Made by a program: the position numbers and the translations under genes
The notes under the pieces: generated by a model
Databases searched by the model: none
Told to the model about the DNA's origin: nothing
What the model saw: only the letters and a program-made list of their open reading frames with translations
Origin: Theristus sp. LFF4_11
Lineage: Eukaryota; Nematoda; Chromadorea; Monhysterida; Xyalidae
Assembly (NCBI GenBank): GCA_030248135.1
Contig: JASANC010002389.1
Location: 32,130 to 96,129, forward strand
DNA length: 64,000 nucleotides
Direction of reading: 5' to 3'
Part shown: one piece after another, positions 45,329 through 55,500 of the stretch
Layout: the number at the start of each line of letters is the position of its first letter
Position numbering within the stretch: position 1 is the stretch's first letter

Positions 45329-47227
45329 TCTATAATACTAAGATAGTAACTGTGTATGTAAGTCAGGTCCGTTCCGCTACGTTGATTGGCTATTAAAATT
45401 TTCAAGTTTGAGCCAATTTTGCTATTTATGTCATTTAAGTCATCATCAGCTGAATACTCATACTCCATTTTCTAATGACAATGCAAAGTTCAAGTTGTCA
45501 TTCCACATGACTTTAGTCATCATGATGCCTTTTGCTCAAGAGCGACAACAAACAAGCGAGACAATCGTAAGAATTGCAAGGACTCCATTGTAGACGATGG
45601 AGTTTTTTCACAAAAAACGAGTTTTTAAAACAATCGCTTGCAAGTTGATCGCTCTTTTCGCAAGGTAGACTTTTTATAAAGCCGGTGTTTACAACGAGTA
45701 TTTAGAAAATCGTTGCTTTTTCCTTCATTTGTTTTTATCATAGAAAATGCGTCACTTAGGATAGAAAAGCCACATAACAAAACAAAAGCGACCGTTTTAC
45801 ACAATGGGTACTCAGAAACGTGTTGCTTTTTGTTGCACTCAATCAAAAAGAACTGGCTTAGGTTAGGGTAAGCGGGGAAAAGAAGTAAACATTCAAAACA
45901 AAAGCGGGAGCTTTAAGTGCTACGGGTGTTCAGTAAAATGTAGAAAATTGTTGCTTTTTCCTTCATTTGTTTTTTTTTATCATAGAAAATGCATCACTTA
46001 GGATAGAAAAGCTACATAACAAAACAAAAGCGACCGTTTTACACAATGGGTACTCAGAAACGTGTTGCTTTTTGTTGCACTCGATCAAAAAGAACTGGCT
46101 TAGGTTAGAGTAAGCGGGGAAAAGAAGTAAACATTCAAAACAAAAGCGGGAGCTTTGCTACGGATATTCAGTAAAATGTTGCTGTTTTGTCATTTCCATT
46201 CTATCAAAAATCCTTGGCTAAGGTTAGGGTTGAAAATAAGAGCAGTAAACGTACCACACAAAAGTGGCTGTTTTGCAGCGAATATTCAGAAAAGTTTTGC
46301 ATTTTTCGTCATTTAAACTTTAAAAGGCTTGGCTTAGGTGAGCTTTGCTACAGGTATTCAGTAAAATGTTGCTGTTTTGTCATTTCCATTCTATCAAAAA
46401 TCCTTGGCTAAGGTTAGGGTTAAAGGTAAGAGTAGTAAACATACCACACAAAAGTGGCCGTTTTGCAGCGAATATTCAGAAATTTTTTGCATTTTTCGTC
46501 ATTTAAACTTTAAAAACCTTAGCTTAGGTTAGAGTAAGCGGGAAAAAGAAGCAACTTATCAAAACGAAAGTTGGCGTTTTGCAACAATTGTTCAGAAGTG
46601 TTGCCTTTTTGACATTTACACTCTAAAAGGCCTGGCTTAGGTTAGGGTAAGCGGGTAAAAAACCATTACCAAGTCAAAAGCGGGTGCTTTCCAATGGGTA
46701 TTTAGAACAGTGTTGCCTATTCAGAAATGACAGCTGCCTGAAGCAGATTGCTTTTCTTAAACCTGTATTTTAAACTGGAACAAAAACTTAAACCGGTATC
46801 AGTTAATTGTTGTTAACCAAACGACATTGTTTTTTTTATAATTTTTTTAAAAGGAATGGCGATTGAACAACATGTGACGACATTGAAAAGCTAACCAAAC
46901 AAGATTAATTTTAAAACTTTAAGCGGGAATGGCTGTTAATTGATGCTGATCAAAGGAGATTGTTTTTTTGATACTTTAAACGGGAAGGACAGTGGAATGC
47001 AACTGATTAGAAAAGAATGAAAGGACAAATAAGCGACATTGAAAAGCTAATAAATGCGAGAATTGATTTTGATACTTTAATAGGGAATGGCAGTTGTTTG
47101 TTGCTGATTAAAAAGGTTGCGGATTTTGAGTCCGCGTCGTGGGCAAGGTCAAAAGGGGAAAACCAACTCAAAAATAATAGTTGTATTTATCAGCTAACCG
47201 TGCCGTAGGCACGGGTCAATTTGCTAG
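45329..47227 (+). mobile_element. Helitron (non-autonomous), copy A
   Basis: Begins TCTATAATACTAAGATAG after an A. Ends with the hairpin CCGTGCCGTAGGCACGG then GTCAATTTGCTAG and is followed by T. TC start, CTAG end, 3' hairpin and A/T insertion site are the Helitron hallmarks. 1.9 kb. The inside holds degenerate ~130-bp modules, each containing GGCTTAGGTTAGGGTAAGCG. No Rep/helicase frame is present. Confidence 0.8.
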
Positions 47228-47639
47228 TGGAGGCTAACAACGATATCAGTAGAAGCGCGGTGCTCACAGCTCCGTCTTGTTTGTGCCAATTTATAATCTC
47301 GCTGTTTATTGATAAGGCACCAAAATGGTCACCACTTGAGCCAATTTTGCTACTTAAGTCATCATCAGCTGAATACTCATGCTCCATTTTCTAATGACAG
47401 TGCAAAGTTCAAATCGTCATTCCACATGACTTTAGTCATCATGATGCCTTTTGCTCAAGAGCGACAACCAACAAGCGAGAAAATCGTAAGAATTGCAAGG
47501 ACTCAATTGTAGACGATGGAGTTTTTTCACAAAAAACGAGTTTTTTTTAAAAACAATCGCTTGCAAGTTAATCGTTCTTTTCACAAGGTAGACTTTTTAT
47601 AAAGCCAGTGTTTACAACGAGTATTTAGAAAATGCGTCA

Positions 47640-48793
47640 CTTGTATACACAGAAAATTGCGATTGTATACACTCGCAAAACACCGGGTCCCTTGTGGCTT
47701 TATTGCCCGGGATGGTTGTTTTTGTGAGATTTTACTACCTAGGTTCGCTGATGTTTTGCCCAGACTATAAGATCTGTCTGTGGTAAAACACCTTCGGCAG
47801 TTCTGCCTGGTGTCCGTCGCATTGACGAGCCAGGGGGCACCGCGGTATGCGTCTACCTGGCGAAACCGCAAACAGCGAACTTCATGTATTGTATACACTC
47901 GCAAAACACCGGGTCCCTTGTGGCTTTATTGCCCGGGATGGTTGTTTTTGTGAGATTTTACTACCTAGGTTCGCTGATGTTTTGCCCAGACTATAAGATC
48001 TGTCTGTGGTAAAACACCTTCGGCAGTTCTGCCTGGTGTCCGTCGCACTGACGAGCCAGGGGGCACCGCGGTATGCGTCTACCTGGCGAAACCGCAAACA
48101 GCGAACTTCATGTATTGTATACACTCGCAAAACACCGGATCCCTTGTGGCTTTATTGCCCGGGATGGTTGTTTTTGTGAGATTTTACTACCTAGGTTCGC
48201 TGATGTTTTGCCCAGACTATAAGATCTGTCTGTGGTAAAACACCTTCGGCAGTTCTGCCTGGTGTCCGTCGCACTGACGAGCCAGGGGGGCACCGCGGTA
48301 TGCGTCTACCTGGCGAAACCGCAAACAGCGAACTTCATGGTATTGTATACACTCGCAAAACACCGGGTCCCTTGTGGCTTTATTGCCCGGGATGGTTGTT
48401 TTTGTGAGATTTTACTACCTAGGTTCGCTGATGTTTTGCCCAGACTATAAGATCTGTCTGTGGTAAAACACCTTCGTCAGTTCTGCCTGGTGTCCGTCGC
48501 ACTGACGAGCCAGGGGGCACCGCGGTATGCGTCTACCTGGCGAAACCGCAACCAGCGAACTTCATGTATTGTATACACTCGCAAAACACCGGGTCCCTTG
48601 TGGCTTTATTGCCCGGGATGGTTGTTTTTGTGAGATTTTACTACCTAGGTTCGCTGATGTTTTGCCCAGACTATAAGATCTGTCTGTGGTAAAACACCTT
48701 CGGCAGTTCTGCCTGGTGTCCGTCGCACTGACGAGCCAGGGGGCACCGCGGTATGCGTCTACCTGGCGAAACCGCAAACAGCGAACTTCATGT
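47640..48793 (+). repeat. Five tandem 226-bp units inside a Helitron
   Basis: Units start at GTATACACTCGC (47665, 47891, 48117, 48345, 48571) and are more than 95% alike. Each contains GGCAGTTCTGCC (a hairpin) and, in copies 2-5, CTGACGA-GCCAGG-(21 nt)-CCTGGC-GAAA, with TTGACGA in copy 1. The minus strand reads an 82-codon frame in each unit, starting MRVYTIHE, which is probably incidental. Confidence 0.95.
48048..48097 (+). ncRNA. Hammerhead-ribozyme-like core (candidate), repeated in units 2-5
   Basis: CTGACGA (48048-48054) followed by GCCAGG, a 21-nt loop, CCTGGC and GAAA (48088-48091): the conserved catalytic core with the G10.1-C11.1 closing pair and a perfect 6-bp stem II. Same core at 48274, 48502 and 48728. 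The cognate cleavage strand GCGGTA|TGCG, able to pair with the flanking CGCA and ACCGC, is present but sits in the stem II loop, which is not the usual topology. It is therefore a candidate only. Confidence 0.35.
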
Positions 48794-49432
48794 TTAGGAT
48801 AGAAAAGCTACATAACAAAACAAAAGCGACCGTTTTACACAATGGGGTACTCAGAAACGTGTTGCTTTTTGTTGCACTCGATCAAAAAGAATTGGCTTAG
48901 GTTAGGGTAAGCGGGGAAAATAAGTAAACATTCGAAACAAAAGCGGGAGCTTTGCTACCGGTATTCAGTAAAATGTTGCTGTTTTGTCATTTCCATTCTA
49001 TCAAAAGTCCTTGGCTAAGGTTAGGGTGAAAGGTTAGAGAAGTAAACATACCACACAAAAATGGCCGTTTTGCAGCGAATATTCAGAAAAGTTTTGCATT
49101 TTTTCGTCATTTAAACTTTAAAAAGCTTGGCTTAGGTTAGAGTTAGCGGAAAAAGAAGCAACTTATCAAGACGAAAGTTGGCGTTTTGCAACAATTGTTT
49201 AGAAGTGCTGCCTTTTTGTCATTTACACTCTAAAAGGTCTGGCTTAGGTTAGGGTAAGCGGGTAAAAAACCATGTAAGCAAGTCAAAAGCGGGAGCTTTC
49301 CAATGGGTATTTAGAAGTGTTGCAATGCATTTTGACTCCGCGTCGTGGGCAAGGTCAAAAGGGAAAACCAACTCAAAAATAATAGTTGTATTTATCAGCT
49401 AACCGTGCCGTAGGCACGAGTCAATTTGCTAG

Positions 49433-50421
49433 TGGGCACCAAAGTGATCACCACAATGGCAAACAACTGTTTTATGGTCCCGTGTCATAATATTTTTCAG
49501 CTTTAAATTGAGTATGAGAAGTAAAAGCGTGATTTTTCGGTTTACGAAACCGACTGACCTTCACTTTCACGCCATTTTATAGCCGTTAGTGATGTTACGA
49601 GCAAATGAAACATCACGCGCCAAATATTAACAACATTGCTAAATTCTGAATTTTAAACTGAAGTCTAATTGGCTCGGGTGAAAATGCTCGCCAGAACAGA
49701 TGATTTGTTCTTTCAAATGCGAAAGTGCGTAGCGGACTGAAAAATTGGTTCCATTTTATTCAACGAAAAAGTTTACAGTGTCTTCTTTTGACACTAACTG
49801 AAAAATGCACGAACGCAGCAAATTTTTGTTCAACCATGCGAAAGTCAGTTTTCTCAAAAATGCATCAACTACCGATGAAGTTTTCGCTTTGCGTGGGCTG
49901 TTTGTATCGACCATTGTAGGTCACCTTGGACACCTGGCGCATACGTAAAATCGTTCAACTGTGTCAAAATCGAGCACGTTTTTGGTTCATTTTTTTCAAA
50001 AAAGTAAAAGAGGAAACACACAAACACAAGGACCGGGCTAAGGGCAAGAAAATGCATGTAACTTCGAGCTTTTAGTTTGAGCTCTTTGATCGTAAGTTTC
50101 ATTCAGTTTGTGTATTTCATTTTCGAATTTTTTCGCGTCTTATTTTTTCAATTTTTTTTAAAATCTGCTTTTCTGAATTTTTGATTTTTCCAATTTTCAT
50201 CGAAAGTGTCAACAAATTTCATTAGTAAGAAACGAGGAAAGTTAACGGAAGAGAAACTAAATAACAGAAAAACACAGAAGAAATTGCATCACACATTGGA
50301 CAATAAAACTTGTCGAAACACTGATGAGATTTTGAAACGAGATTGCAAAACAACAAAAAAACATTAAAACGACCGTTGAACAACAAAGATCACCACAAGG
50401 CGCGCGCACCGTGCACCGGTT
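49433..50421. other. Intergenic AT-rich sequence
   Basis: No element or gene seen between the second Helitron and the LDLa gene. The missing first exon of the adhesion-type receptor could lie here or in 45.1-45.3 kb, but I cannot point to it. Confidence 0.4.
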
Positions 50422-51499
50422 TCAACAGCGGCCGAATCGCTCGTCCGACAGATCACCGCAGTCGTTGTCGCCGTCGCACTCCCAGCTGCCCGGGATGCAA
50501 CGTCCCGATCGACCAACAGGACTCGCGCATCGGAAGCCGCTGCCCGAACAAACTGAAAGCACAAAGTACGCACAGTATTATCGCTGCTTTTGGTAAAAAG
50601 GTAAGGTCGGCATTGTCAGTGTCAAAATAAGTGTTTTAATATAAGTGTACGGTATGGCCGGTTAAACATGGCAGCTTTTTTCAGGGTGCAAGGAGCGCGC
50701 GAATTTTGAATGAAAGAAAAAAGACGTTCAGAGGGTATTCTGTTCATTCTTTATCCCTTGTACACATGATTGGGAATTACGTTGGCTTTTTGAAAAAGAC
50801 ACTTCCAACTCCTAGTCTGCGGCTGATCCCGCCTTGATGGCCTGCCTCATTTATTCGGCCATACTGTATCCGGGCGCAAAAAAACAGAATCAATGAACTC
50901 ACATCCGCATCCACGTCCGTAGCGCTCGTCCGAGTTGTCTCCGCAGTCGTTGTCGTCATCGCAGACCCAGCTGTTCGGGATGTTGCGCGAGCCATTGTGA
51001 CAACGGAACGCTGAAGAAAATGTAAACAGAAGCCTGGCGCAAAAAAGCGACAATGGCGTTTCGCCGGTGCAAATTCCAATCAGCGCTGATTGGTTGATTG
51101 TTTAGCATAATTATGTAATATCTTTTATTTTTGTCCCGCGTCTCAACGCGCGAATAGATGGGTAAGCAAGTCTCATGCACGACGCGCGAATTCAAAAAAA
51201 TTGGCAAAGGGATCCGAGTCCCCTAAATATGGCCGGGTCACTTAGGCTGTTCTGAATTACCACTTACAGATTGAAACCTTTCACGTCCACAACCGCATTG
51301 AGTAGCAGGTCTTAAAGAAAAGATAATAGGAATAGGAATAGGACTGTGTTGCGTCTACATGCGCCAGCTTCCGGCATTGTGGCGAATCAACACTTTACAC
51401 GAATCAAAACAAAACGACACGACACTACACATGCCGCATACCGAAGGTGCGCTCCAACGAGACGAGCACAACGATGGCGATGATCAGCTTGAAGTGCAT
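50422..51499 (-). CDS. Small secreted protein with two LDL-receptor class A modules
   Basis: Three exons on the minus strand, 51442-51499, 50903-51010 and 50422-50552, join in phase to 98 residues. [20 protein letters not shown] is a signal peptide. Exon 2 encodes [21 protein letters not shown]...[13 protein letters not shown], a LDLa module lacking its first Cys. Exon 3 encodes a second module ([28 protein letters not shown]) ending FGRC-stop. The Ca-binding acidic cluster (DxDNDCGDxSDE) is complete in both. Known for the module: Ca-dependent ligand binding. As a free two-module protein it may be an extracellular ligand or decoy; this is inference. One exon per module suggests exon duplication. 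A family A element lies in the second intron. Confidence 0.8.
50648..50868. mobile_element. TA-flanked inverted-repeat element, family A, copy 3
   Basis: Ends TACGGTATGGCCGGTTAAAC and (inverted) TACAGTATGGCCGAATAAAT; 221 bp, shorter inside than the other two. In the intron of the LDLa gene. Confidence 0.85.
51116..51333. mobile_element. TIR element, family B, in LDLa intron
   Basis: TAATATCTTTTATTTTTGTCCCG...ACAACCGCATTGAGTAGC...AAAGAAAAGATAAT, with GCGAATTCAAAAAAATTGGC inside. In the first intron of the LDLa gene. Confidence 0.75.
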
Positions 51500-52586
51500 G
51501 ACGAGACGCTTGTGGTTGCGGTGGACGGAAAACAAGAAATGAAAAACACTGGAAACTGATGGAAAATAGAAACCGTGGACGTTCTTCAGCAAAAAGCTAA
51601 CGATGTTGATGAATAATCTCGAGAATGTCAAGTTTTTATGGCGATTCGTAACCAATCACTGATCGGTGAACCGTGGAAAAACGCTTAACGTCGCTCATTG
51701 AAAGTAGCTTAGCGTTGACCGAATGTTGTACGCGATGAGTTAATTTCAGAGTTTCAACTATATTCAGAGTTGATTCACTACGAACTTTGATTTTTCTGTT
51801 GAACTATAGAGATCGAAAACTATTGATTTGTAAAAATTCAATCAAAACCTGTGTGATAGCATGATTTGAACGTGAACTATTGAATTTTAACGCTAAACTA
51901 TTTATTTCACCAAAAATTAGCCGCATGTTGGCGATCGACTTATATAACAGGCTGCCACAAAAACCAAGTCAATTTGTGGCAACTGTGGTAAAATTAACTG
52001 TTTTAGCAACACACCGGTAACCATGTTGACTGCAATGCGTTTCAGTGCGTAAGTTTGCTCATCTCTTTTCGACCCATTGGTCTCACCATGCATGACATTG
52101 CAGTTTTATCATTAGCACAAACCTTTTGAACTTTTTTCCACGTTTTTTTTTTCAAAAAAATCATGTTATCAATTTGAGGTACCCAAATTTGAAGCATTGT
52201 TGGGTGATCCCTCTCAAGCTCATGACTGATGCTGTAAGATGCTTTCAAAAAACGAAAGTTTGTGGTTTGTGATTATCAAATTACTAAATTAGCCTTTGTT
52301 GAATCAACATTGCTAAAATCTGCCATAAGTGTACCTGTGAGTGCGGTATCTGCCGTAATTGGTCCCGACATAATTTTACTGCATACATACAATGAAAAAC
52401 AATATAAAAATGCAGGAATTTCATTTCGGTGTAACAGAAATTTCATATCAAGAACAGCAGAAATATTTTCACGCGCTACATTGTGCCAACATGAACCTGA
52501 ATCAAATGAACGCAACATAATTTAGAAATATTGAAATTTGAAAATTGAAACTTTTAAAGATTGGCTGTACATGCAGTGTTTTTCTT
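51500..52586. other. Intergenic sequence
   Basis: AT-rich, no gene or clear repeat seen. It contains the 3' flank of the degenerin and the upstream region of the LDLa gene. Confidence 0.45.
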
Positions 52587-55500
52587 TCAAAAATTATCGT
52601 GCGGAGAGCCAAAGTATTTGTAATGCGGCCCATGATACGGTGGCGGGTTGCTGTCATGACAGCTGGCATTGACAGCGTCAAACTCTTCCGACACTACCGC
52701 CGGTCTCACGATGCCATTTCTGGCGTGATAGTTTGGTCGAAACTGGTGTGTGACGGAGCGAAATGGCGGATAGATGACACCAGTGAGACTAGCACCGTTG
52801 ATGTTGTGCGACATTGTCCACGGCGGTGACTGCAAAACATCGTCATTGTTTCCGTGGCGATTTATGCGATTTCGATGGTCAAAACACGGAAAGTCCTGTG
52901 CAAAATAATCGCTTTCCGATGAACTTGTTGAGTCTATGAATCGGCCCGTCCGATCAGGAGCCCCAGGCGCCATCGGCGTCTTCATCCCGTGAGGCGAAAG
53001 CGACCAATTATTATTTGTGTACGCACGTCGCCGTGGCCGCTGTTTCCTCAGGCGTTTTGCTTTGTGCTCTTTCTGCGTCTGCTGTTTTCGTTTTCGCCGC
53101 TTCGCGCAGAACATCTTCGCTGATTCGTAGCCGACCTTGAAGAGCGTCACTAGACTCGGCCCGAGCCAGAGGCCGAACAGGCCACCGATGTTCGCCAGGA
53201 AATTGTTCAACGTCATCGCGTACTCCTGCGCAATTCCATTGCGATGTATCCTCGGTTTTTCCTTATTTTTAGATTGAAGTTTCAGGTTTTGGTGTATTCT
53301 TTTTCCATAGTCTGGTGCCGCCAATCAGCGGACTGTGTTCAACTTTCCAACCACGAACAGACCCACCTCTTCAATACTGACGTATTCCAACAACGGATAA
53401 AAGATATCAATGAGTATTTTGTCTTTTTGCCGTGACGCTTTGAAATACGATTGATAACGGTTTTTCAGTTGATCATCTGAAAAAAAATTCATTGATTTCT
53501 GACAAGTTCTCAGCATTCAAATTCAAACGGGGCCGGTTCAAATTTGCTCCAAAAAACATCACCATGAACTAGATCTTCGATCAACGCCGCTGTGAGAACC
53601 GCTCGCTTCGACCGATTTTGAGCTGAAGTTGCATTTTCAACAAACTCAATGAAATTTGGCGGCATCGGAAAGTCATGGAAATCTATTGGTGTTTCCTGGC
53701 GAGATTTGGTGGCGATTTCTGGTTGATTGCTATTCAGATTCTGACGGATATTTTGATCAATTTGCGAATTTCTGCTTTTAGAAGTCTCCAAAACATTGAT
53801 TATTCTCTCAGTATCAGTGCCGTTTTTCAGCTCAATTTCATCATTGTCACGCAGTTTTTCCCGCTCACTAGTGTTTGAATTGCCGCCCATTTTGGCGACC
53901 ACGCCAGGTAGATCAGTGAAACTTGGTGACGCCGACGGTTCAAATGTGAACTGATCATAATTTGAATACAACTGTTCCGAATCGTCGTTGGCCGCATTAT
54001 TTATTACTGGTGTAAATGGCGGGAAAATTCGATTTTGATTATCGTTGAAATTGGCGAAACTGTGGTCACGTGACTCGGCGGCAAACGCTCGTGACGGGAA
54101 CATCGTGTCGCTGAAAATGGCCGTGTATTGACTGTGCGCGCACGGGGCAAGACATGACGCGAGACAAGTGCTGTAATTGAAAGTAAAGTGAAGTGTATAC
54201 GAGCAAAACAATTGTGATGAACAAACAAAATCTGAAAACAGCACATTATCACTTTCCATTTGCAGGAGGGGCTGTTCGAATAGTCATTTAAGGTATGCGA
54301 GTTTTTCAAACGATGCTTTTCGGTAAATTGTTCTATTGCTCGTTGGACACATCAAACCGAAAGTTATTTCCACAAATTAGCTACGGATATAAAAGAATTT
54401 GAGTTGGTACGTCCTTATTTCAAATAGAACCAATGCGCAAGCCGAATTTCAACGCAGCAAATCAGTGCACACACACATCGCATAAATAACCACGACACAT
54501 TCGCACACCTTGCCGTCTCGTCAGCACCGTCATAGCCGCAATTTGTCATTTCATCCGGTGTACAGGGTGGCCGAGATATGTCGATTCGAACGAATCGGCT
54601 ATCGGCTGGCGCCACACACCGACAACGAGCAAGAATGGACGCGTACGCACAATCGAGCTGGCACGTTGACAACGAATATGAGAGTGCGCTGATGTTGAAT
54701 ACCTGCGTTGCTAAACAGAATCCGTTCAACATTAAGCAGCACAACCAAATGTTGCTTCTGAAAATTACCGACCTCTTGCGTAGCTGCCAGTTGCAGCTGT
54801 ACAAAATTGTTGAGCTGCGTTCTGATTAAAAAAGTTGCAGAAAAATTCGCTCATTAAAACGAATGAATGCAGCCAAAGCCTTTGAAGCTTCAAATTGCTA
54901 AGAAATGCAAAAATAGTCAAGTAGGTATCCACATCCAGCTGTTGACGCGTTGAATGCTGATGCAGCACATGTACAGTGTATGTACAACGACATCTTTAGT
55001 CAACAGTATGTTCCACACATTGTTGAGCAAAATTTGTGAACATTGTTTTTCAAAAAAGTGTCGTCAACTTTTTTAAATTTACATACGTTCATTTGAAACC
55101 GCTTCTGTTCGCGTTCATCCAAGCATCGCTTTCGACCTCGCAAGCCGCTCCACCAAGGCAACGGCCGTTCAAACTGTCGCAGCGTGAAGTGTCGCAGTCG
55201 CATCAGTGCTTTCGTGTATGTCCCCGGTTGAAGCATCATCGACGTATCGCTGCCACTGAGCTCACGGCGCCCGGGGTCCAGTAGGCTTACGTGTACTGCG
55301 TCATAAGGTGTCTAAAATGGGAAAACCGTAACACAAAAACATTTTTTTTGAATCGCCGTTTTTTGAGTGACTGCGAACGTGCGAAACACGCACTATTTTA
55401 AAAGCTCGACCTACCTTTTATTGACTGTACCTTTTAACCCTTTGAAATTAGATTTTTTGAAGAGCCCTTAAGAAATCCATTATTTATTGAGTTTCAAGAA

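Larger units (their letters stand above)
47330..49432 (+). mobile_element. Helitron, copy B, 5'-truncated and carrying a 226-bp tandem array
   Basis: From about 47330 it matches copy A from 45410 (GAGCCAATTTTGCTA...). It lacks the first ~80 bp and ends with the same hairpin and CTAG (GCCGTAGGCAC...TTTGCTAG at 49432). Between TGCGTCACTT (47640) and TTTAGGATAGAAAAG (48793) it has the 226-bp array instead of the continuous sequence GCGTCACTTAGGATAG seen in copy A. Confidence 0.8.

Noticed and set aside
47581..48777. Repeated 60-107-codon minus-strand frames (MRVYTIHEVRCLRF...)
   Set aside because: Present in each 226-bp satellite unit; no domain, no expression signals, likely incidental to the repeat.
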